In this document: positions 57,299-64,000 of the stretch, piece by piece
Numbering within the stretch: the stretch's first letter is position 1
Layout of the letters: every line of letters begins with the position of its first letter
From: Enterobacter pseudoroggenkampii
Lineage (GTDB): Bacteria > Pseudomonadota > Gammaproteobacteria > Enterobacterales > Enterobacteriaceae
Direction of reading: 5' to 3'
Assembly (NCBI RefSeq): GCF_026420145.1
Contig: NZ_JAPMLV010000001.1
Coordinates: forward strand, 1,178,001-1,242,000
DNA length: 64,000 bases
Translations under genes and position numbers: made by a program
Notes under the pieces: generated by a model
Told to the model about the DNA's origin: nothing
The model's database searches: none
Seen by the model: only the letters and a program-made list of their open reading frames with translations

Positions 57299-57382
57299 TC
57301 AGGAAAGATAAAAATGGCTGGCGATGAGCGCGCATAAAATAAGCAGGATCAGAATCAGCTCAAACCGATAGCGTCGCAGCAT
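57299..57382 (-). CDS. ydgU: YdgU, 27-residue membrane peptide
   Basis: A 27-codon frame starts ATGCTGCGACGCTATCGG. It encodes a basic N terminus (MLRRYRFE) followed by one hydrophobic helix (LILILLILCALIASHFYLS). It matches E. coli YdgU, which lies between asr and ydgD in the same order. Similar short membrane peptides associate with larger membrane proteins; its role is unknown. It follows the asr terminator, so expression depends on read-through or its own promoter. It was found by reading the region by eye. Confidence 0.8.
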   Translation of the reverse strand: MLRRYRFELILILLILCALIASHFYLS

Positions 57383-57394
57383 ACGCCCTCCGGA

Positions 57395-57433
57395 TAAAAA
57401 AAACGGCGCGGAACCTGTTCCGGTTCGGCGCCG
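57395..57433 (-). terminator. Terminator after asr
   Basis: On the minus strand the stem GGCGC(C)GAACC / GGTTCCGCGCC is followed by GTTTTTTT. A second small hairpin, GTGCCC-CGAA-GGGCAC, lies at about 57444-57460. Together they end asr and separate it from ydgU. Confidence 0.8.
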
Positions 57434-57475
57434 GTTTACCAACGTGCCCCGAAGGGCACGGTTTAGCTTGTACTC

Positions 57476-57889
57476 TTACGCAGCTGGCTGTGCAGCTGGT
57501 TTAGCAGCTTCGTGTTTTACTGCTTTTTTGTGATGCTTTTTAGCAGCCTGAGCTTTCTGCTCTACAGCCGGTTTAGCGGCTTTTTTGTGGTGGTGTTTTT
57601 TAGCAGCCTGTGCTTTCTGCTCTACAGCCGGTTTAGCGGCTTTTTTGTGGTGGTGCTTTTTGGCAGCCTGAGCTTTCTGCTCGGTTGGTGCTGCGGTTGC
57701 AGGTGCAGCGGCTTCTTTTTTCGCTGCAGCTTTGTGATGTTTCTTATGGTGAACCGCTTTTGCTGGGGCAGCGGTGGTGGTTGCAGCAGGTGCGGCAGCC
57801 GGTGCAGCAGTTGCGGTAGTGTCAGCAGCAAATGCAGCAGAAGACAGACCCATAGCAGCGGCAACAACCAGAGCTAATACTTTATTCAT
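57476..57889 (-). CDS. asr: Asr, acid shock protein
   Basis: This 137-residue acid-induced periplasmic protein has a signal peptide ([21 protein letters not shown]) and a very basic Lys/His/Ala/Pro-rich body that is probably disordered. It contains two perfect 20-residue repeats ([20 protein letters not shown]) and a third partial copy. The E. coli protein is 102 residues, so this one has extra repeat units. ATG 57889 has GAGG at correct spacing. A perfect RstA box lies 105 bases upstream. Asr helps survival in moderate acid. Confidence 0.95.
   Translation of the reverse strand: MNKVLALVVAAAMGLSSAAFAADTTATAAPAAAPAATTTAAPAKAVHHKKHHKAAAKKEAAAPATAAPTEQKAQAAKKHHHKKAAKPAVEQKAQAAKKHHHKKAAKPAVEQKAQAAKKHHKKAVKHEAAKPAAQPAA
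57541..57682. repeat. 60-base tandem repeat inside asr
   Basis: Two nearly identical 60-base units (57541-57600 and 57601-57660) and a partial third are in frame. They give the 20-residue repeats of Asr. Such units change copy number by slippage, so strain-to-strain length variation is expected. Confidence 0.9.
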
Positions 57890-57993
57890 TCTCATACCCT
57901 CGAATTTGGTTTTTCATTTAACCCCACTGCGGGGCCGTTGAAATAACTATATCCCTGTAAATTCGAGGTTTCCGTGAGTGATTGGTATCGGCG

Positions 57994-58007
57994 TGTAACC
58001 ATATGTA
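57994..58007 (-). promoter_or_regulatory. RstA box upstream of asr
   Basis: On the minus strand TACATATGGTTACA is a perfect match to the RstA consensus TACATNTNGTTACA. It lies 105 bases before the asr ATG. This supports acid induction of asr through RstA, whose gene is also in this window. Confidence 0.9.
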
Positions 58008-58055
58008 CATTGCCGGGGGGCTAGCACAGACGGCCCACATTCCATTGAGGGAGAG

Positions 58056-58112
58056 GGCTGGGGTGAGGGGGGAACATACGGCTCTTTTACCTGAGATCCC
58101 TCACCCCCGGCC
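58056..58112. repeat. GC-rich inverted repeat between asr and the M32 peptidase gene
   Basis: GGCTGGGGTGAGGG (58056) pairs with CCCTCACCCCCGGCC (58098). This motif family (GAGGGCTGGGGTGAGGG) is a common intergenic repeat in gamma-proteobacteria. It lies just past the peptidase stop and may end its mRNA. Confidence 0.65.
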
Positions 58113-58119
58113 AAACAGA

Positions 58120-59607
58120 TTACAAATAACGGGAGGTCAGATGTTCGCGGAAGTAACGGATGTTCAGATCCTCGCCCGTCGCCTGGGTGATTAACTGCGA
58201 CGTGCTGAAGCGACTGCCGTGCTGCCAGATGTTCTGACGCAGCCATTCAAAAAGTGCAGAAAAATCGCCTTCAGCGATGGAGGCCTGCAGACCCGGAAGC
58301 GCCGTTTTGGCCGCATGGAACAACTGTGCGGCATACATGGCTCCCAGCGTATACGACGGGAAGTAACCAAAACCGCCGTCGGTCCAGTGGATATCCTGCA
58401 TGCAGCCGTTGCGGTAGTTGTCTTTGGTAGATAACCCGAGCCAGGCCTGCATTTTCTCGTCCCACAGGGCAGGGATATCGTCCACTTCGATCTCGCCGTT
58501 GATCAGCGACCGCTCAATCTCATAGCGCAGCACCACGTGCGCCGGGTAGCTCACTTCGTCCGCATCGACGCGGATATAGCCCGGCTTCACGCGCTGGTTC
58601 CAGGCGATAAAGTTCTCTTCGCTGAACGCCGCCTGGCTGCCAAAGCGGGCATGCACCGCAGGGAGAAGATGCTTGAGGAAGGCTTCACTGCGTCCCAGTT
58701 GCATCTCAAAGAACAGGCTCTGGGATTCGTGGATCGCGGTTGAGCGGGCCAGCGCAATCGGCTGTCCTGCCCATGCGCGCGGCAGGTTTTGTTCGTAGCG
58801 CGCGTGTCCGGTTTCATGGATCACGCCAAACAGCGCGCTGAGCAGTTCATCCTCGTCATAGCGCGTGGTGATGCGCACGTCCTCCGGTACGCCGCCGCAG
58901 AACGGGTGCGCACTCACGTCCAGGCGACCACCGTTAAAATCGAAGCCGAGCATCTTCATGGCTTCCAGGCCCAGTTCACGCTGTGTTGCCGTCGGGAAAG
59001 GCCCCTGAGGAGGAACAAACGATCGCTGAGCCTGCTTTTCCACGACGTTTGCCAGCAGGTCCGGCAGCCAGGACTTCATGTCGCCGAACAGCACGTCCAG
59101 ACGGGCGCTGGTCATGTCGGGTTCAAAAATATCCAGCAGCGCATCGTACGGCGTACAGCCTTTGGCTTCCGCCCGCAGGCGCGCCTCTTCACGGCTGAGT
59201 TTGACCACCTCTTTCAGGTTGGCGGAAAAACCCTGCCAGTCGTTGGCGGGACGTTGTGTGCGCCAGGCGTGTTCACACCTGCTGCCCGCCAGGGATTTGG
59301 CTTCCACCAGCGTTTCCGGCAGTAGCGAGGCCTGCTGATAGTGGCGCGTCATTTCCCGCAGGTTGGCCTGTTCGACGTCATTCAGATCTTCCCCTGCCGC
59401 CGCCGCTAACAGGTCGCCGACTTTTTTATCGGTCAGGAGCTGGTGCTGCAGGACGCTCATCTCTGCCAGCGCCTCGCCGCGCGCGGCGCTGCCGCTGGGC
59501 GGCATCATGGTGAACATGTCCCAGCTGGCGATGGAGGAGAGGTGCGAGAAGCGGGAGAGACGCTGGAAGGTTTTGACAAGTGACTGATAGGCTGATGTTT
59601 TTTGCAA
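58120..59607 (-). CDS. M32 metallocarboxypeptidase (Taq type)
   Basis: This 495-residue zinc carboxypeptidase has the HEXXH motif at residues 264-268 (HETGH). It also has the family-specific HPF (HPFCGGVPEDVRITTRY, about 234) and the third zinc ligand Glu in IHESQSLFFE. It removes C-terminal residues from peptides. Length and sequence match the M32 family throughout. E. coli K-12 lacks it next to asr. It stands alone on the minus strand between asr and puuE. Confidence 0.93.
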   Translation of the reverse strand: MQKTSAYQSLVKTFQRLSRFSHLSSIASWDMFTMMPPSGSAARGEALAEMSVLQHQLLTDKKVGDLLAAAAGEDLNDVEQANLREMTRHYQQASLLPETLVEAKSLAGSRCEHAWRTQRPANDWQGFSANLKEVVKLSREEARLRAEAKGCTPYDALLDIFEPDMTSARLDVLFGDMKSWLPDLLANVVEKQAQRSFVPPQGPFPTATQRELGLEAMKMLGFDFNGGRLDVSAHPFCGGVPEDVRITTRYDEDELLSALFGVIHETGHARYEQNLPRAWAGQPIALARSTAIHESQSLFFEMQLGRSEAFLKHLLPAVHARFGSQAAFSEENFIAWNQRVKPGYIRVDADEVSYPAHVVLRYEIERSLINGEIEVDDIPALWDEKMQAWLGLSTKDNYRNGCMQDIHWTDGGFGYFPSYTLGAMYAAQLFHAAKTALPGLQASIAEGDFSALFEWLRQNIWQHGSRFSTSQLITQATGEDLNIRYFREHLTSRYL

Positions 59608-59757
59608 TTCTTATTTCCTCATGCCGGGGATGTGTTTCAGGGAGCATACAATGAAACGGACCAAATTCCCCAACATTTCCCACGCGGAGGAAATCTGAGC
59701 AGATCTCCTCCGTTGAAACCGTCCCCGGCATTCCGGGAGACGGTTTTTGGTGGGCAC

Positions 59758-61029
59758 TCAGGACTTATCGCGCATAACCTGTTGCAGGATCGCCAGCGCC
59801 TGGTTGAACTGGGCATCCGGGATGGTCAGCGGATAAAGGAAGCGGATCACGTTGCCGTACTGGCCGCAGATCAATAGCAGCAGGCCCTGAGCGAGCGCCT
59901 TTTGCTGGATCGCCTGCGCGATGGCGGCTGAAGGTTCACGGCTCTCGGGGTCAAAAAACTCCGCCGCAATCATCGATCCTCTTCCCCTTATCGCCACGAG
60001 CGCAGGGAAGGTGCCCTGAATCTCCTCCAGCGTGGCTTTCAGCCGATCGCCCAGCTGACGGGCGCGCGCGCACAGCGACTCGTTGTCGATAATCTTCAGC
60101 ACCGCGTGCGCGGCGGCCACCGCAAGCGGGTTGCCGGCATAGGTTCCCCCCAGGCCGCCGGGAGCCGGCGCGTCCATGATGTCGGCGCGGCCCACCACGC
60201 CGGACAGCGGCATTCCGCCTGCAAGGCTTTTAGCCATCGTCATCAGGTCGGGTTTGTCCGCGTAGTGTTCCATGGCAAACAGCTTACCCGTACGGGCGAA
60301 GCCGCTCTGCACTTCGTCGGCAATCATCACGATCCCGTGCTCATCACAGATGCGGCGGATGGCGGCCACCAGCTCTGGCGGGGCGACGTTGAATCCGCCT
60401 TCACCCTGAATGGGTTCAAAAATAATCGCCGCCACCTGTTTCGCCTCAATATCTGCTTTGAACAGGCGTTCTATCGCCGTGATGGCATCCTGCGTCGTGA
60501 TGCCGTGCAGCTCGGAGGGATACGGCACGTGATAAACCGACCCCGGGAAGGGACCAAATCCGAGCTTGTAAGGTGCGACCTTGCCGGTTAACGCCATGGT
60601 CATATAGGTTCGGCCGTGAAAGCCTCCCCCGAAGGCTATCACACCCGGTCTGCCGGTGTGGGCCCGGGCGATTTTAATGGCATTTTCCACCGCTTCCGCG
60701 CCCGTGGTGAAGAACGCCGTTTTGGCCGGGCTCTGCACCGGGGCCAGCTCGTTAAGTTTTTCGGCCAATGAAACGTAGCTTTCATACGGCACAATCTGGT
60801 AGGCCGTGTGGGTGAACTGGTGAAGCTGTTTTTCCACGGCAGCCACCAGTTCAGGATGACGATGGCCGGTATTCAGTACCGCGATCCCGGCGGCGAAATC
60901 AATATAGTCGTTGCCTTCCACGTCGGTAAGCGTGGCATTCTCCGCCGTGCGGGCAAAGAAATCACACATTACGCCTACGCCGCGCGGGGTGGCAGAAAGT
61001 CTGCGCTGATGAAATTCCTGGTTACTCAT
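59758..61029 (-). CDS. puuE: PuuE, 4-aminobutyrate aminotransferase
   Basis: This 423-residue class III aminotransferase uses PLP to turn GABA into succinic semialdehyde in putrescine breakdown. The PLP lysine is in MTMAKSLAGGMPLSG, and IADEVQSGFARTG and GLGGTYAGNPLAVAAAHAV are family segments. It matches E. coli PuuE closely. ATG 61029 gives the right length; the frame to 61059 overlaps puuB. It is the last gene of puuC-B-E here. E. coli has pspF next to it; here the M32 peptidase gene follows. Confidence 0.95.
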   Translation of the reverse strand: MSNQEFHQRRLSATPRGVGVMCDFFARTAENATLTDVEGNDYIDFAAGIAVLNTGHRHPELVAAVEKQLHQFTHTAYQIVPYESYVSLAEKLNELAPVQSPAKTAFFTTGAEAVENAIKIARAHTGRPGVIAFGGGFHGRTYMTMALTGKVAPYKLGFGPFPGSVYHVPYPSELHGITTQDAITAIERLFKADIEAKQVAAIIFEPIQGEGGFNVAPPELVAAIRRICDEHGIVMIADEVQSGFARTGKLFAMEHYADKPDLMTMAKSLAGGMPLSGVVGRADIMDAPAPGGLGGTYAGNPLAVAAAHAVLKIIDNESLCARARQLGDRLKATLEEIQGTFPALVAIRGRGSMIAAEFFDPESREPSAAIAQAIQQKALAQGLLLLICGQYGNVIRFLYPLTIPDAQFNQALAILQQVMRDKS

Positions 61030-61055
61030 ATCAGATACCCTTTTGTCGAAAACGA

Positions 61056-62336
61056 TCATACGCCAAGACGATCGCGCAGGCTGTAGTACGCCGCGCCCAT
61101 CGCCGTGAATGGAATCCGCAGGCTGCGGCCGCCCGGGAAGGGGTAGTGCGGAAGGTTGGCAAACGCATCAAAGCGCTCAGCGTCACCGCGCAACAGTTCC
61201 GAGATCAGCCGTCCGGCCAGGTGGGTGCAGGTCACGCCGTGGCCGCTGTAGCCCTGCATGTAATAGATGTTTTTATCCAGACGACCAAACTGCGGCATAC
61301 GCGACAGGGTCAGCAGGAAGTTGCCCGTCCAGCGGTAGTCGATTTTGACGCCTGCCAGCTGAGGGAAGGTCTTGAGCAGCTTTGGCATCACCAGGCGCTC
61401 GACATCGTCCGGATCGCGCGCGCCATACACGACGCCACCACCGTACAGCAGGCGGTTGTCGGCGGTGAGACGGTAGTAATCCAGCAGGTAGTTACAATCT
61501 TCCACGCAGTAGTTATTGGGGATCAGCGTGCGGGCGACCTCTTCCGGCAGCGGGGCGGTGGTCACCACCTGAGTGCCGCAGGGCATGCTGCGTTTTGCCA
61601 GTTCCGGTTCGATCTTATCGCCCAGATAAGCATTCCCGGCGACGATCACGTAGCGGGCCGTCACCTGGCCATGCTGCGTGCTCACCACGGCCGGGCTGGT
61701 GTGCTGAATGGCGGTCACCGGGGACTGTTCATATACCCGCCCGCCGTTCAGGCGAATGGCGTCTGCTTCGCCGATCGCCAGGTTCAGCGGGTGAATATGC
61801 CCCCCGCTGCGGTCCAGCAGCGCGCCGGTATAGCGTTCGCTGTCGACTTCCCGGCGGATGGCGCTGGCGTCCAGCAACTCGAGCTGCGTGTTGCCGTAGC
61901 GTTCCCAGTTGGCTTTTTGCTCCTCCAGCGTCTCCAGCTGCTTATGGTTTAGCGCCACAAACAGCCCGCCGGGACGATAGTCGCACTGAATCTGATAGCG
62001 CTGGATACGCTCCCGGATGATTTCCCCGCCTTCAAACATCATGCTCCCGAGCATTCTGGCGGCATCGGGTCCGTAGTTTTTCTCGATCACGTCGATATCG
62101 CGGCTGTAGGAGTTAACCAGCTGGCCGCCGTTGCGTCCGCTGGCGCCGAAGCCGATGCGCGCCCCTTCAAGGAGCACCACGTCGTAGCCCATTTCGGCGA
62201 GGTGCAGCGCGGAGGAGAGGCCGGTATAGCCGCCGCCCACCACGCATACGTCACAGCTGATCGACTCGTTAAGCGTCGGGAAAGGTTCGTAAGCGTTCGC
62301 GCTGGCCGCGTAGTAGCTGGTGGTATGTTCGGTCAT
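61056..62336 (-). CDS. puuB: PuuB, gamma-glutamylputrescine oxidase
   Basis: This 426-residue FAD-dependent oxidase converts gamma-glutamylputrescine to gamma-glutamyl-gamma-aminobutyraldehyde with release of ammonia and peroxide. The dinucleotide motif CDVCVVGGGYTGLSSALHLAE is at residues 28-48, and GFGASGRNGGQL is typical of DAO-type oxidases. Its ATG overlaps the puuC stop as ATGA, and puuE starts 26 bases after its stop. It matches E. coli PuuB through the whole length. Confidence 0.95.
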   Translation of the reverse strand: MTEHTTSYYAASANAYEPFPTLNESISCDVCVVGGGYTGLSSALHLAEMGYDVVLLEGARIGFGASGRNGGQLVNSYSRDIDVIEKNYGPDAARMLGSMMFEGGEIIRERIQRYQIQCDYRPGGLFVALNHKQLETLEEQKANWERYGNTQLELLDASAIRREVDSERYTGALLDRSGGHIHPLNLAIGEADAIRLNGGRVYEQSPVTAIQHTSPAVVSTQHGQVTARYVIVAGNAYLGDKIEPELAKRSMPCGTQVVTTAPLPEEVARTLIPNNYCVEDCNYLLDYYRLTADNRLLYGGGVVYGARDPDDVERLVMPKLLKTFPQLAGVKIDYRWTGNFLLTLSRMPQFGRLDKNIYYMQGYSGHGVTCTHLAGRLISELLRGDAERFDAFANLPHYPFPGGRSLRIPFTAMGAAYYSLRDRLGV

Positions 62337-63826
62337 GATTGAGGCTCCAGGGCAATCCAGATGGTTTTCAGTTCGGTAAATTTTTCCAGCGCGTGCAGGG
62401 ACTTATCGCGACCGTTGCCGCTCTGCTTATAGCCGCCAAAGGGTACGGTCATATCGCCGTCGTTATAGTTATTGACGAAGACCGAGCCTGCTTTCAGGCG
62501 GCGGCTCATGCGGTGCGCGCGGGAGAGATCGCGGGTCCATACCGCCGCGCCAAGTCCGTATTCACTGTCGTTGGCCAGCGTTAAGGCTTCTTCTTCGGTT
62601 TTAAATCGGGTAACGACCAGCACCGGCCCGAAAATCTCTTCCCGGCACAGCGGGGAGTCGGGCTCGAGGTCGACAAAAATGGTTGGACCGACTGCGGAAG
62701 GCCATGATTGTTCCCGCCCGTCCAGCAGCAGCGAGCCTTTCCGGGTTCCCTCGCGAATAAACGTGTGGACGGCATCGGCGTGTGCAGCGTCGATGAGCAT
62801 GCCCATCGTGCTGTCGGGGTCGAGCGGATCGCCTGGCTGCCAGTGACGGGCCTGCGCTTTCAGCTCTGCCAGGAACGCATCGGCGATGCTGTCTTCGAGC
62901 AGCAGGCGGGTACCGGCGATACAGACTTGTCCCTGGTTATAAAAAATCCCGGCGGCGGTCGCGCTTACGGCCTTGTCCAGGTCCGGACAGTCGGCAAAGA
63001 TAATGTTGGCGCTCTTGCCGCCTGCCTCCAGCCAGACGCGCTTCATGTTGCTTTCACCCGCGTCCTTCAACAGCTGCTTGCCGGTACGGGTAGAGCCGGT
63101 AAACGTCAGCACCTCAACCTCCGGATGCAGCGCCAGCGCCTGGCCCGCTTCGTGGCCGTAACCGCTTATCACATTCAGCACGCCGTCCGGCAGGCCCGCC
63201 TCTTTCGCCAGCCCGGCCAGCCGCAGGGCGGAGAGCGGCGATTTCTCCGACGGTTTCAGTACCACGCTGTTGCCCGCGATCAGCGCCGGGCCCAGCTTCC
63301 AGCAGGCCAGCAGCAGCGGGAAGTTCCAGGGGACGATGGCCGCAACAACCCCGATGGGCTCGCGCACGATCATCGCCAGCTCGCCCGGACCCGTAGGCGC
63401 CACTTCGCCGTAGACTTTATCCGCCGCTTCGGCGTACCAGCGAATAGCGCGAGCCGCGCCGGGAATATCGTCGCGCAGGCTGTGGCGGATGGGTTTACCG
63501 GTGTCCAGCGTTTCCAGTAACGCCAGCTCTTCGCTATGGCGTTCCATCAAATCGGCGAGCTTATTTAGCACGGCCTTGCGCTGCGCCGGAGACGCCTGTG
63601 ACCAGTCACCGCGCTCAAATACCTCACGCGCGGCCTGAACTGCACGGTCCACGTCCGCCTGCTTGCCCCGGGCCACGTTCGCCAGCGTCTTTTGGGTAGC
63701 GGGATTGACGGTGTCAAATGTGGCATTATCGGCGGCGTCACAATAGGCACCGTTAATAAATAACCGGGCCTCAATGGCGCTGTTTTTTGCTTTATCCTGC
63801 CAGTAAGTCAGGTGCTTAAAATGCAT
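62333..63826 (-). CDS. puuC: PuuC, gamma-glutamyl-gamma-aminobutyraldehyde dehydrogenase
   Basis: This 497-residue NAD(P)+-dependent aldehyde dehydrogenase oxidises the aldehyde made by PuuB. The catalytic cysteine is in NQGQVCIAGTR, the glutamate in WLEAGGKSANII, and the cofactor-binding FTGSTRTGKQLL is present. It matches E. coli PuuC closely. ATG 63826 is chosen; the frame to 63847 adds seven residues. It is followed by puuB with a four-base overlap and is preceded, 158 bases upstream, by what I read as the end of puuR. Confidence 0.95.
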   Translation of the reverse strand: MHFKHLTYWQDKAKNSAIEARLFINGAYCDAADNATFDTVNPATQKTLANVARGKQADVDRAVQAAREVFERGDWSQASPAQRKAVLNKLADLMERHSEELALLETLDTGKPIRHSLRDDIPGAARAIRWYAEAADKVYGEVAPTGPGELAMIVREPIGVVAAIVPWNFPLLLACWKLGPALIAGNSVVLKPSEKSPLSALRLAGLAKEAGLPDGVLNVISGYGHEAGQALALHPEVEVLTFTGSTRTGKQLLKDAGESNMKRVWLEAGGKSANIIFADCPDLDKAVSATAAGIFYNQGQVCIAGTRLLLEDSIADAFLAELKAQARHWQPGDPLDPDSTMGMLIDAAHADAVHTFIREGTRKGSLLLDGREQSWPSAVGPTIFVDLEPDSPLCREEIFGPVLVVTRFKTEEEALTLANDSEYGLGAAVWTRDLSRAHRMSRRLKAGSVFVNNYNDGDMTVPFGGYKQSGNGRDKSLHALEKFTELKTIWIALEPQS

Positions 63827-63944
63827 ATTCACTCCTTTCTTTCGCAATCAGATAAATAAAGGCATGGCCGTTTCAGGCAATACGAAGCCGTGAGGCATCC
63901 CGGGAATTAACCCGTTGAATGCCGACATCGATCGTTTTTATGTG

Positions 63945-63972
63945 TCCCGGCGTAAGCGTGCTTACGCCGGGA
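63945..63972. terminator. Hairpin between puuR and puuC
   Basis: The 12-base perfect stem TCCCGGCGTAAG / CTTACGCCGGGA with a CGTG loop lies just after the puuR stop on the minus strand. It is followed by CACATAAAAACG without a proper T run, so it may stabilise RNA or give partial termination before puuC. Confidence 0.6.
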
Positions 63973-63983
63973 CTGAGTGGTAA

Positions 63984-64000
63984 TTAGAACGTGGTGGGGG
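63984..64000 (-). CDS. puuR: PuuR C-terminus (partial, runs off the window)
   Basis: The last codons on the minus strand read PTTF-stop (TAA at 63984). E. coli PuuR, the putrescine-responsive repressor, ends in the same residues, and puuR is the gene upstream of puuC in E. coli. With only four residues visible, the call depends mainly on this order. The rest lies outside the window. Confidence 0.6.

Noticed and set aside
57541..57682. Tandem repeats as a CRISPR array
   Set aside because: The units are contiguous without spacers and in frame within asr.
63984..64000. C-terminus of an outer-membrane porin (ends in Phe)
   Set aside because: The same residues PTTF end PuuR, which is the expected gene upstream of puuC, so puuR is the better reading.

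Overview
The window is a chromosomal segment of an enterobacterium, most likely Enterobacter or a close relative. This rests on near-identity to Escherichia core proteins that I recognise (FNR, RstA, FolM, PntAB, UspE, Ogt, AbgABT/R, SmrA, TqsA, MdtJI, YdgD, Asr, PuuCBE), on REP-type intergenic repeats, and on typical RstA, FNR and LexA sites. No rRNA, tRNA or CRISPR array was seen.

Region 1 (about 1-13.5 kb) is the right part of a decayed lambdoid prophage. It holds a lysis cassette (holin, SAR endolysin, Rz with embedded Rz1), an Ivy-type lysozyme inhibitor in a cargo position, both terminase subunits and a portal gene that breaks off. The break joins it to the 3' half of an inverted tail-fibre gene with an S74 chaperone domain. 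A Pin-type DNA invertase and a crossover-like site follow. Next comes a stress cargo: LexA-controlled umuDC homologues, two small unknown genes, a YnfU-like zinc ribbon, two cold-shock proteins and a YedK-type abasic-site protease. No integrase, capsid or tail assembly gene is present in the window. An 86-codon gene occurs twice, and one copy has lost its start codon.

Region 2 (14.2-31 kb) is core genome. rstA lacks rstB immediately downstream, and folM, ydgI, ydgH, pntAB, uspE, a small membrane protein gene, fnr, ogt, abgT-B-A with divergent abgR, and smrA follow. Region 3 (31-52 kb) is a more variable block. It holds a Tsr-like chemoreceptor with a changed ligand pocket, pdxI, a second umuDC, and three regulator/enzyme modules (LysR/SDR, LysR/nitronate monooxygenase, MocR/arylamine N-acetyltransferase). 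It then has a two-component system followed by a membrane-fusion protein and RND pump, with a divergent MipA-type outer-membrane protein, yajD, and two oxidoreductases. Region 4 (52-64 kb) returns to core: tqsA, a probable mdtU leader ORF, mdtJI, a GGDEF-EAL protein, ydgD, the 27-codon ydgU, asr with a perfect RstA box, an M32 carboxypeptidase, and the putrescine genes puuE-B-C, with the last codons of puuR at the edge.

Functional links are visible. The RstA regulator and its target asr both lie here. Polyamine export (MdtJI) and putrescine catabolism (Puu) lie within 10 kb of each other. Two complete SOS mutagenesis operons, each with its own LexA box, sit 25 kb apart.
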